NCBI GenBank assembly: GCA_964019695.1 | Contig: OZ026524.1 | Span: 62,875,066-62,939,065 of the forward strand | Source of the DNA: Loripinus fragilis | Lineage: Eukaryota; Mollusca; Bivalvia; Lucinida; Lucinidae | Direction of reading: 5' to 3' | DNA: 64,000 bases | In this document: piece by piece, positions 56,433-64,000 of the stretch | Layout: each line of letters begins with the position of its first letter | Position numbering within the stretch: position 1 is the stretch's first letter | The notes under the pieces: generated by a model | Database searches by the model: none | What the model was told of the DNA's origin: nothing | The model's input: only the letters and a program-made list of their open reading frames with translations | Translations under genes and position numbers: made by a program

Positions 56433-56966
56433 ATGGAGTTTCCAGAGTTTGGAATGATCTGCCCAGTGCAAGGATGTCCTGCTTCTTCCTTTTACAGGAA
56501 ATTTGACCAGCTAAAGAGACACTGGTATAACATTCACATGCAAGAAATAACCATGCACCAGTGCAGTTACTGCAGGAAAGACTTCGTAGAGAAGAGACAT
56601 GCGAAGAGTCATGTGAAGTCTCACATGACTCCTGCAGGGTCATCAATCGGGATAACAGAATTTAAGAAGCGGAACAACCGTTACATGAGTCCTGGTCCAG
56701 CAACCCTTCCAAGGCCCAGAACCACGCCAAGAAGCACTGTGACTCAACTTTCTGCGAGAGAACAGGCTGCAGAGCGACGGAGGAGACTGGCTGACGTGTG
56801 CAACCAGTCCCAGGCGGCTCAGCTAAGCGAAAGGGGGGCTCGTATTGTTACAAGGGACCAGGAAGTGGTGCAGCGGGCTGATGGTTCGACCGTGAGGCAG
56901 CCGAAGAAACATTGGAGAGGCTCTGGGGATGATGTGGTGGAGCTCGACTACATCGATGACTTATAA
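56433..56966 (+). CDS. ORF3: two-finger C2H2 zinc-finger protein of the LTR retrotransposon
   Basis: 177 residues, unbroken, between pol and the 3' LTR on the same strand. Finger 1: ICPVQGC...FDQLKRHWYNIH, with Cys-x4-Cys, 12 residues, His-x4-His (residues ~9-36). Finger 2: CSYCRKDF...HAKSHVKSH, Cys-x2-Cys, 12 residues, His-x3-His (~43-63). The remainder is basic and polar (RERRRRLAD-like helix around 110-120: REQAAERRRRLADVC) with an acidic end (DDVVELDYIDDL). There is no signal peptide or membrane segment, so it is not an envelope protein. C2H2 pairs bind DNA or RNA; a role as the element's own regulator acting on the adjacent 18-bp repeats or LTR, or in host defence evasion, is conjecture. 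It may be a captured host gene. A consensus splice acceptor precedes the ATG. Confidence 0.85.
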   Translation: MEFPEFGMICPVQGCPASSFYRKFDQLKRHWYNIHMQEITMHQCSYCRKDFVEKRHAKSHVKSHMTPAGSSIGITEFKKRNNRYMSPGPATLPRPRTTPRSTVTQLSAREQAAERRRRLADVCNQSQAAQLSERGARIVTRDQEVVQRADGSTVRQPKKHWRGSGDDVVELDYIDDL

Positions 56967-57117
56967 GCTCCAGCTGAAATTTTGTATTGTTTATTTTTGA
57001 GTTAGCTAGAATGAATTTTTTTTTTTAGATATAGGATTGGCAGATTTTATTTCCCTTCTCATTAATTCATTTCCTTAAAAATAATGTAACATTATTTTTT
57101 GTTTAACCCCGGAGTAA

Positions 57118-58538
57118 TGTAGTAGGGTTGAGTGGATACGGTGGTGCCAGAATCCACGTATGTGGATACTTATATTTTATTGTTTATGTCATTACCCCAC
57201 CCATCGCCACTTTAATAACTTTATTTCGAGACTGAGTATTTTTAGTCCATATTGCACATGATTCGCATGAACATGGCTGCATATGATAAACTTTAACTTT
57301 GTTTGTAAATGTATTCCATGAAATACTTACTTCATGGGCGTGTTAAGTTGTGAAACACCACATAATTCACTTTACTTTTATTTCTACCATCTCGTGTGCT
57401 TAATTTTCTTCATTGAAGAGTTACGGGGATTCCGTTTGTTTCATTGGTCCAAAATCAAAGTTATATTTATCTGACCACTGAATCGCTTGTTTATTTTTAG
57501 ATCAACTGGATTCACCAGTGTGTTCGTTTGTTTTCGTGTAATTTTACGGAAATTCTTTTATTTAATACCGTACTTGGCTAATTCACACACAGTTACCAAT
57601 CTTTAACTGGCTGAGTGATCGGAATTCAGAAATACTTATTTTTTATAGAAATTTTGCATGTATCTTTATAAAAATTACAGAGATGGTAGATAATAATTAG
57701 AACTATGTCATATCTAATCTTTATGTGCCTCAGTCGTCTACAAGCTTAGGGATATTCTGCCTGCCAATCTTATTTCACCCCATTTTCTTAATGTGTTCAT
57801 TGTTTAAAAACTTTTCATATTTTCATCTCTAGGTCGGCAAGCTATTATAAGCTCCGAACATTGCTCCACAATTCATTGACTACAAGGTAGTTAGGAGCAC
57901 TCATTTTTTTATGAGACGCTGACACGCAAGTGTCGAATTGCTGTCACGTAAGTGACGAAATCCATATACTTTTGTATTAGAACTTTTGATTTTTGGTCTA
58001 TTTAAAACTTGCACTTTCATTATAAACTAAGGATTTTTTTTCTCATTCTAGCTGGCTCAAACATATTTGAAATCACATATCATGTAGATAAATCAATATT
58101 AAAATTATAGGAAACTTATCAGTATTTTGATTGCTCACCTCACCTACCCAGACCGTACCCTGTTATCGAGCCTGACTGTACGATCTGCGGGAGTGCCGTA
58201 GGGTATCATCCTTCGACACTCTGGGAGGCCGATATCAGTCTCTTTGACTCGCTACGGTTATGTTTGAATGATTTAGGTAGAACCCCAAAATAGCTGACTG
58301 TCCGTGTCGTCGTCCGTCCGAGTCGTCGTCCTTCTGTATTGCCAGTCGTCTGTGTCGACGCCGGTCTGCCGAGACGTCACTTATCTGTGTCGTCGTCCCC
58401 TGTCTGTGTCGTCGTAAACAAGCCTCCTGATACAATCAAACCTGATCGTAGCCTCCTACCATGAGTGATTTTATAAAAACACCCTCCTACCACAATTGGG
58501 GCTCGAGGCTGATCTTATAAAAACACCCTCCTACCACA
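57118..58538 (+). repeat. 3' LTR, 1,421 bp
   Basis: Same length as the 5' LTR at a constant offset of 10,055 bp, so no indels between them. It ends CTCCTACCACA followed by the TATA duplication. Directly upstream is ACCCCGGAGTAA; a classical long polypurine tract is not obvious. Confidence 0.92.
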
Positions 58539-59194
58539 TATACAATTTTAAGCGTAACAGAATTTTTTGCAGTAAATGACGTCATACACGCTCGCACATT
58601 GCGTCATATTAATGATGACGTTGCATAGTGTACAATGACGGCCAAAACTAAAACCATAAGAGCAGGAGTAGAAAAAGTGGAAATTTCAGCAAATCCTGAC
58701 AATTTTATAACCAAAATTTTCCTTGCGATCTAACTAAGAAAATGAATACCCACACTTTGTGTTTTTGTCCACTAATAAGAAAGTTACAGGCGTTTGAAAT
58801 TCTGAAGTGGGCTCAAGAAAGACAAATGGAGAAAGCAGAGGACATCCAATTTCACCCGTGAAATACAACTTATATTTTCACTGCAGTGAAAATACAGCTT
58901 TTTATATTTTCACGACTGTGAAATACAGCTTTTTTAAAATATGCATAATATTTAATCAATATTTTTCTGTATTTCATTACTTTGTATATAATAAAATGTA
59001 ATCTAATCCTGTGGATAGATTAATATACAAGTGATCTATCGATTCTAAGTATAGTCTGGTTCACGAACGTTGGCAGTATTTTACCGTTAGCAAAGAAGAG
59101 TTCATTATTCAAAACAGGACCTGAAAAGTAACTGCAAATTGTAGATTGTTGTGTTTGTAACTGTACCTTTAAAATGATTTCAAGTAATATCAAT

Positions 59195-59258
59195 CCACGA
59201 TAGCGCAGTCGGGAACAGCGTGGATTAGCAAAGGTTCTTAGCTGTTGTTACGAATGTA
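59195..59258 (+). repeat. tRNA-like segment 1 in element C (degraded)
   Basis: GATAGCGCAGTCGGGAACAG resembles a tRNA D-arm/A box. The B-box region (GTTACGAATG) is degraded. Confidence 0.35.
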
Positions 59259-59453
59259 CCAGTCTAATCTTTTTTTTTTCTTTTTTAAATTATCAATCTT
59301 AAACGATGCAAGTAAATAACAGTAGATAGATAGATAAATATAAACACTTGCACTATAATTTTAGCTTTAAAATTTTATTTTAACTTAGTTCAATTCCGAT
59401 TAAGATCACTTAAAGAATCACATATTATAGCAATCGAACCGCATATTTAGTTA

Positions 59454-59529
59454 CTAGCTTAGTCGGTCTACTACTCTGACTTCTGTGGACTTCTTAAATG
59501 AGGAAGTGAGTTCGAACTCTGGTCGGGCC
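59454..59529 (+). repeat. tRNA-like segment 2 in element C
   Basis: TAGCTTAGTCGGTCTA (A box) and GTGAGTTCGAACTCTGG (B box GTTCGAACTC) lie at tRNA spacing, with a CTCTGAC...-type anticodon arm between them. The acceptor ends pair poorly, so a SINE or tRNA relic is more likely than a working gene. Confidence 0.5.
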
Positions 59530-59785
59530 ACATACATGTAGTTTTGTCGCTACATGTACCGTCAACTGTCATTAATGGTGAAAATATAAATACACTAAGT
59601 ATAAGAAACCTTTCATAAGTAGCCTGTCTAGAATACCTGCCTGGTAATCTGATAAAAGCGACCTTACACGACCCAACTACATGCTACAACAAGCACAAGT
59701 TAAAGTTATCAAAATAATGATTTGCCAGTAATGTTAGAAATATTAACAAAAGGAAAATATGAGATGAAAAGTTACAAATAAAGGT

Positions 59786-59850
59786 GCCTTGCTAGGATTC
59801 GAACCTTGGACCCTGGGTACTATAACTACTGTCTTGTCCGCTCAGCTATA
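59786..59850 (-). repeat. tRNA-like segment 3 in element C
   Basis: On the minus strand, TAGCTGAGCGGACAAGACAG (A box) is followed by CCAAGGTTCGAATCCTAGC (B box). This is the best-preserved of the three, but the acceptor stem is not complete by eye. Confidence 0.5.
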
Positions 59851-60215
59851 TGTATATATTAAATACTTTATACTTCTTTAATGATAACAATGAATGATAT
59901 TGATGTGATTTCAAGTATACCCATGTCTCCTGTTTACACCAATGCACTCGTCTTGTTTAACGGTAAATCACTGCCAACTTTCGTGAATCTATCTATACCT
60001 GATAACATTGTAAACAAAACATGACGTCACTTTTACTCTTGGCTGGCAGAACAGCACCTAAACTTGAAATCATTGTTCATGTATCCCCATATTCCTTAAA
60101 TTGATCCAAGTATCCCGTATCCCTTTAAGTATTTACAAAAATATCCCTCTAAGTGCTTGGTCAATATCCCTGTATCACTAAAAAAACCTTCAAAAGCCTC
60201 AACAGACAACATTTA

Positions 60216-60396
60216 CTGTCATGCCAACCAAGAGTGACAGTGACGTCGTGTTTTGTTTACAAAGTTATCAGGGACTTAAAATCGATAGATCACTTGTGTA
60301 TTTCGCTTTAGCTCAAGTGGAGTGTTCAAGGTAATATTTCACTTAATAATTGTAAACAAAACATTACGACATCGTCTCTCTTGGCTGGCAGGACAG
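60216..60396. mobile_element. MITE A family, private copy 5 bp from the stop codon of the terminal exon
   Basis: Starts CTGTCATGCCAACCAAGAGT and ends CTCTTGGCTGGCAGGACAG, with TA at 60214-60215 and 60397-60398, 181 bp. In unit 1 the same place reads ACATTTTAGAGTCAAT with one TA, the empty site. It therefore inserted after the duplication, in the 3' untranslated region of the sulfotransferase gene. Confidence 0.85.
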
Positions 60397-60402
60397 TAAG
60401 AG

Positions 60403-60758
60403 TTAATCTTCTGGCATAGAATAGTTCAGACGCATTCCAAATCTCGATTCCAAGACATCCGACACTTTGTCAATAGCTATGGTAATGTTACCAACCATCT
60501 CAGCCGTGTACAACGTCTTCAGCTTCACTGGTTTCTTAGCTCTATGGAAAGCACCTTCCTGATTGTTGACAGCACACTCCAGAGCAGTGGCATTGACTGT
60601 AATGTTAAGAAATTCAAATATTCTTCCAAGTTCATTTTGCAGATCTTTGAGTAGACTTTCATAATTTAGTACATAGAGGTGTCCGGTATAAGTTCGTAGG
60701 ACGATGCTGTTGATGTTTTGCCATTTTCTGATACGCGTTTGGACAAACTTCGGCCATT
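60403..60758 (-). CDS. Terminal exon of a WSC-domain/sulfotransferase (WSCD-like) gene
   Basis: Acceptor AATATTTCAG precedes 60758; 117 codons run to TAA at 60405-60403. The exon starts with two bases completing a split codon: the upstream exon (63461-63706) ends with a lone G, giving GAA and the joined peptide ...AHYE-E-WPKFV. WSCD-family proteins have an EWP-type motif at this place. The exon holds the conserved YESLLKDLQNELG/RIFEFLN block of the domain's C-terminal half and ends SMPED. WSCD proteins are Golgi type II sulfotransferases using PAPS; vertebrate WSCD1 is a sialate O-sulfotransferase, the substrate here is unknown. MITEs flank it on both sides. A second, very similar exon lies at 45748-46103. 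Confidence 0.85.
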
Positions 60759-60800
60759 CTGAAATATTGAGTTAAAATACTGTACATTCTTGCATATATA

Positions 60801-61026
60801 CTGTCGTGCCGACCAAGAGTGTCAGTGACGTAATATTTTGTTTACAATTGCTAAGTAAAATACTAACGTGTACACTTCACTTGCGCATACGCGAACCGAT
60901 AGATCAATTGTGTATTAATCCTTTCATGTGGATAAGAGTAATACACAAGTGATCTATCGGTTCTAAGTACCTGATAACTTTGTAAACAAAACATGACGTC
61001 ACTTTTACTCTTGGCTGGCATGACAG
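60801..61026. mobile_element. MITE A, uninterrupted copy in the intron (TA target)
   Basis: CTGTCGTGCCGACCAAGAGT at the left and CTCTTGGCTGGCATGACAG at the right, TA at 60799-60800 and 61027-61028, 226 bp. Internal inverted words include TTGTGTATTA / TAATACACAA and CGATAGATCA / TGATCTATCG. It occupies the same site as the split copy starting at 46146, so it predates the duplication. Tc1/mariner-type by its TA target. Confidence 0.88.
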
Positions 61027-61028
61027 TA

Positions 61029-63226
61029 CCTTATTGTCAAATGAACGAAAATCCATGTTCAAATCAGAAGTTTCACGTTCTGTTTGAACATGGGTTAAAC
61101 TTGAAAATACTTAAAGCTGCATAGTCTGTAATTTTTGATCTTCTAATTTTAAAAATAATGTTTTTAATTTTCAAGAACACAGTAAAAATACTCAAATTCA
61201 GGTAAACATTTTACCATTTTCGTAAATCTTAACAAATTATCACTATCAAAACAACTGCATTTATGTTAAAATTCAACGGTCTAGAATTATTGGAGGGACG
61301 CAAATAATTACCAACAAGAGAAAAATACACCTATTTGATAAGATAAGTCACTTTTCCATACAGTTTTCAGCTGTACTGAATACTTTTATTTTGAAAACAT
61401 AACTTAATTCTACTTTTACAAATGATTTAAAAGGAAAATAAAAAATTTCGAAAAATGTTCATAGTTACAGAGTATGCACATTTAAGATGAGCCCGAGTTA
61501 TTTGCATGACGCTATACGGAAAGCGTTGCGGACCGGACTTATCATTTCACCAATGCGTTTGGTCGCGAAAACGTCGGGTACGGCTTTAATGTTGTGACGA
61601 CATTCGAGAGTTAACCCGACGCCATTCCAGCGAAAGAGATAATTATAGTTAAAAGTTTAATTACATTACTGTAGCGTTTTCAGCGCAAATTTGGTTGGAA
61701 TTAGGTAAAATATGCAAAAATAACGGTCACACATATTTTTTTCATTGCATTAACACTTGTCGGGTCCCTCGGGAGATGTTTGAATACTCAGCTTTTCGGC
61801 CTTGTGTTCAAACAGCTTCCTCTGGGCTAGCAAATGTTACTTGAATGCATGGTAAACATGTGTAATCCCAATCTTCTTGCATAAATACCTATGCCGGTTG
61901 CTTTTGAAGCAATTGTCAAATGGATGAAAATTCACGTTCAGTCCTGAGATTCACATGCTGTTTGAGCATGGGGTTTACTTTGAATTGCTTAAAAATGGAC
62001 CCTGAAATGTTTACAAGACGTTACACGGGAAAGCGTTGCTGTCTAGACTGATCACTGATTTCGCAGATGCTTTTGTTCACGAAACGTTGCGCGTGGCTAT
62101 GACGTTGTTATTACGTTTGAAAATTTGACATGGACGACATTTTGTATGGAGAAGTCCAATGTAACAAAAAGAGTAATTTAATGTTAAACGGCGTTTCAGT
62201 GCGAATTTGGTTGGGATCAGATAAACTAGGCACACGAGGCAAGGCAAACGATCACATACGTTCGTTCCATTGGGCCTTTATTTTCTATCAAAATAACCAA
62301 AGTGGGTAAATAAAACGCCACATAAGATGGCTCTTTCAAGTACATGTATATTTCGAAAAACTATCTCGTATATCAAATTACTTTGATTTAAATAGGTATT
62401 CGAGTTATCTGATTTATCTAGAGCATTTTGAGCACGTCATGAGAAAGCTGTATACAGGCAAAAATGAAACATGACCAAAACGCATTTCCTTGCACTCTGA
62501 GATGTTACATGTACTTGCTGTGAGGTTATCCTTTCTTGCAAACAAAATAGATTTGTAGTTTTCACCCGTGTTATCAAAGCCTAACTCATTTACCTCTGTG
62601 AAAAGATAGAAAACTAATAACGTGATTTGCTAGTAGCGACATTGTTATGTAAAGGTGACGTCATCAGGTTTCGTCGCAACGCAGCGTATTCAGACACGAC
62701 GTCGTTAGCAGCTTATCTTCCAATAATAATAATAATAATAATGATAATAATAATAATAATAATAATAATGTAGAATTTAATATTCAGCAAGAAAAATAAT
62801 CATTGATTTGTGCGAGAGTGCCATGGGATCACATTGACACGAGTGACAAACGTCACGTTTTAAGCATATTTCGTGCGCATGAATATAAAAGATCTTTTGG
62901 ATTTAAAGAGAGAACTTCTATCCATATTTTTTCAAAACTTTTATTCTTTGAAAAAACAGCAATGACTTCACTCTTAGTTTGGTCGATAAAGAGGAAAGAT
63001 GAGGGTGGGAGCAGGAAATGCAAGTTTGCACGACTTTGTAAATGATGAATTATTTGGAAACGTATTTTGATATGTACATGTACGTTTATTTAACTGCCGA
63101 ACCACGCCATTAAAAAGGGGAGAGGGGTGCATTTTAAAAATTTGGTGTTTGTTTGATATCACGTCAATTAGGGATGGTGTAAGCTCTATCAGTAGAACTC
63201 CTTTATTACTGAGCCAAAATCCGAAT
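61029..63226 (-). other. Intron of the sulfotransferase gene, with an old internal duplication
   Basis: Segments around 61029-61100 plus 61490-61620 and 61908-62110 share TTGTCAAATG(A/G), GTTTGA(A/G)CATGGG, GGAAAGCGTTGC and CGAAAACGT/CGAAACGT, indicating a diverged tandem duplication ~880 bp apart. An (AAT)n run lies at 62721-62769. No exon was found in this stretch. Confidence 0.55.
62721..62769. repeat. (AAT)n microsatellite
   Basis: Fifteen or so AAT units with one GAT interruption. Confidence 0.95.
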
Positions 63227-63444
63227 TACTGTAAATTCGGAAAATTTCGCGAATGGTTTATTTTCGCGAAACTTCGCATATGCAAAGTTTCGTGAAAATA
63301 AAGCCATCGCGAAATGGTGAGATCACTCTGTCATTTACTGATATAGGTAAATTTTGCCATTGCCACGAATTTTTAAAGTCGCAGATATGTCATTTAACCC
63401 TATTCGCGAAAATAAACATCTCGCGAAAATTCCGAATATACAGT
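63227..63444. mobile_element. Small MITE with TTCGCGAA-rich ends, 16 bp from a splice donor
   Basis: Left end TACTGTAAATTCGGAAAATT, right end AATTCCGAATATACAGT read in inverted form (AAAATTCCGAATATACAGT). The element is dense in TCGCGAA words, and the centre GAAACTTCGCATATGCAAAG TTTC is a hairpin. Non-coding. The donor of the sulfotransferase exon is at 63459-63460, immediately beside it. Confidence 0.7.
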
Positions 63445-63460
63445 TTGGTGCAACACTCAC

Positions 63461-63706
63461 CTTCATAATGTGCATCTTTTGCATAGCCGACGTGGTTTCC
63501 TCCGCCTTTCATATAATTAAAGTATGATAATATATTCGTGTAAGGGCTTCTTATTAGCAGTATAACCCTTTCGTATATATCATTCTTTTTTTCTTGAAAG
63601 GAATGGCTTTTCACGACAATAGTTCTGTTGGACACACCAAGACACTCAAATGGAAAAGTCTTAGCCTTAAGCCCCTGATCACAGTAGATGCTTGAGGTTC
63701 CAATGC
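63461..63706 (-). CDS. Penultimate exon of the WSCD-like sulfotransferase gene
   Basis: On the minus strand an acceptor (TTTCTTTACAG) ends at 63707 and a donor (GAAG|GTGAGTG) follows 63461, enclosing 246 bp open in one frame. The peptide starts GIGTSSIYCDQGLK and contains TIVVKSHSF, then ILLIRSPYTNILSYFNYMKGG. The last is the 3'-phosphate-binding signature of sulfotransferases (Arg-x-Pro with Ser eight residues after Arg), which contacts PAPS. GNHVGYAKDAHYE follows, as in WSCD proteins (HxGYA). The 5'-phosphosulfate loop and the WSC domains must lie in exons beyond the window edge. Phase 1 at the donor fits both terminal exon copies. Confidence 0.87.
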
Positions 63707-64000
63707 CTGTAAAGAAAAATCACGGAGAGTGTGAAAAAAAGGGCAATATTCATGTAATGTCAATTAAATCTACATGTAGTTGAATCATTATTCCCACTTA
63801 AGTTTTCTAAATGATCCATAGTCTGATGAGCACATAAGCTCATCATACTTCTCTCGCTACGCAAAGTATCACTAGAGCCTTCACAACTCGCGCGAATCAA
63901 GAACATTTCGTGGGGGGTCCTTTTTTAGTCGTCAACGTATTTCACAGAGGGCCATACGGAGGCTCGCTCGTGAAGCAATTGGACCCCTCTGGACCCGATG
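63707..64000 (-). other. Start of the next upstream intron; nothing further recognised
   Basis: No exon with sulfotransferase or WSC motifs is visible up to the window edge. A GC-richer stretch at 63860-64000 has no frame that I recognise. Confidence 0.45.

Larger units (their letters stand above)
47063..58538 (+). mobile_element. Complete 11,476-bp Ty3/Gypsy-like LTR retrotransposon
   Basis: Two 1,421-bp LTRs, a primer-binding site, gag, pol in the order protease, reverse transcriptase, RNase H, integrase (Ty3/Gypsy order), and a third ORF. The target duplication is TATA (47059-47062 and 58539-58542). The other B copy, at 46373-46383, shows the unoccupied sequence ATTATATACCATTTTAAGCG with a single TATA, which confirms the borders. 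I count only two differences between the LTRs by eye (near 47174/57229 and 47446/57501), so insertion was recent. Its gag has an in-frame TGA; pol and ORF3 are unbroken. Confidence 0.9.
46888..59003 (+). mobile_element. Element B, second copy, split by the LTR retrotransposon
   Basis: 46889-47062 and 58539-59003 together align along the length of the first B copy (636 bp after removing the LTR element and one TATA), including the palindrome, GCAGTAAATGACGTCATACACG and TGGGCTCAAG. It is absent between TGTGTATTA and ATCC in the sister MITE at 60911-60920. B therefore entered the same MITE twice, 55 bp apart, in the same orientation. Confidence 0.75.
59052..59995. mobile_element. Element C, 944-bp TIR element (TA target) carrying tRNA-like segments, inside MITE A
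   Basis: The sister MITE reads CTAAGTACCTGATAAC where this copy has CTAAGTA, the insert, then TACCTGATAAC, so TA is duplicated (59050-59051, 59996-59997). Terminal inverted repeats are ~40 bp: TTCACGAACGTTGGCAGT with TTTTACCGTTAG on the left, and the complement (CTAACGGTAAA-like, ACTGCCAACTTTCGTGAA) on the right. Three tRNA-like segments lie inside. No transposase. TA target and TIRs fit Tc1/mariner-type mobilisation. Confidence 0.8.
46146..60054. mobile_element. MITE A, unit-1 copy: a ~0.23-kb TA-target MITE expanded to 13.9 kb by nested insertions
   Basis: The left end CTGTCGTACCAACCAAGAGT lies at 46146 after TA. The right end CTCTTGGCTGGCAGAACAG ends at 60054, where the flanking TA has become CA. 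Its internal pieces (46146-46208, 46834-46887, 59004-59051 and 59996-60054) align in order with the uninterrupted copy at 60801-61026, for example CGATAGATCACTTGTGTATTA and CACAAGTGATCTATCG-like words. The gaps are elements B1, B2 (with the LTR retrotransposon) and C. Confidence 0.85.
45590..60056 (-). repeat. Tandem duplication unit 1 (expanded by insertions)
   Basis: Unit 1 and unit 2 (60068-61028) share, in order, the minisatellite, the terminal exon, its splice acceptor, 40 bp of intron and the MITE at the same TA. Removing the insertions at 46209-46833, 46888-59003 and 59052-59995 leaves about 0.8 kb, close to unit 2 without its private MITE (about 0.78 kb). Homology stops at the MITE end (60056), so the duplication breakpoint lies at or next to that MITE. 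Confidence 0.85.
60068..61028 (-). repeat. Tandem duplication unit 2 (compact reference copy)
   Basis: Contains the ATATCCC minisatellite (60078-60190), a private MITE (60216-60396), the terminal exon and the uninterrupted MITE A copy. It is the counterpart of 45590-60056 and allows each nested insertion in unit 1 to be recognised against an empty site. Confidence 0.85.

Noticed and set aside
56433..56966. ORF3 as an envelope gene
   Set aside because: No signal peptide, no membrane segment and too short; clear C2H2 fingers instead.
47063..58538. BEL/Pao or Copia classification
   Set aside because: Integrase follows RNase H, with YLDD, GPY/F and H2C2 features of Ty3/Gypsy; Copia has integrase before reverse transcriptase.
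59786..59850. Functional tRNA gene
   Set aside because: A and B boxes are good, but the acceptor stem does not pair well by eye and it lies in a transposon.

Overview
The window looks like non-coding and intronic DNA from a lophotrochozoan animal, most likely a bivalve mollusc. It is AT-rich and crowded with decayed transposons, palindromic MITEs, satellites and tRNA-derived repeats. The only host gene seen is spliced. No bacterial signals (operons, Shine-Dalgarno sites) are present. The bivalve assignment is an inference from repeat style and gene family, not proof.

Layout. 0-4.2 kb: 3' part of a dead LINE (minus strand), then an inverted pair of ~154-bp satellite arrays. 4.2-9.1 kb: dispersed repeats and two 875-bp TIR elements. 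9.1-16.7 kb: a large L1/Tx1-like LINE with an intact ORF1 and a broken ORF2; between the ORFs lies an array of 15-16 hairpin-bearing ~160-bp units. 17.5-45 kb: no gene, many non-autonomous DNA transposons (TA, TTAA, TAA and 5-bp target sites), long-TIR elements, minisatellites and a recurring 41-bp module. 45.6-64 kb: the 3' end of a minus-strand sulfotransferase-like gene (WSCD family). Its terminal exon is present twice, at 60403-60758 and 45748-46103, because of a local tandem duplication.

The most striking structure is at 46146-60054. One 0.2-kb MITE copy in the duplicated intron has been opened by three later insertions; the second of these was itself opened by an 11,476-bp Ty3/Gypsy-like LTR retrotransposon (47063-58538) with almost identical 1,421-bp LTRs. 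The sister duplication unit (60068-61028) keeps the MITE uninterrupted, so it acts as an empty-site reference and gives a relative insertion order.

The LTR element has several unusual traits. It has a canonical -1 frameshift site (TTTAAAC, 6-nt spacer, 10-bp stem, possible pseudoknot) between gag and pol; an in-frame TGA inside gag; a 500-residue Cys/His-bearing 15-residue-repeat region between nucleocapsid and protease; and, where an envelope gene would sit, a third ORF coding for a two-finger C2H2 protein, preceded by a consensus splice acceptor and an 18-bp repeat array. All identities here come from reading motifs; no database search was run.
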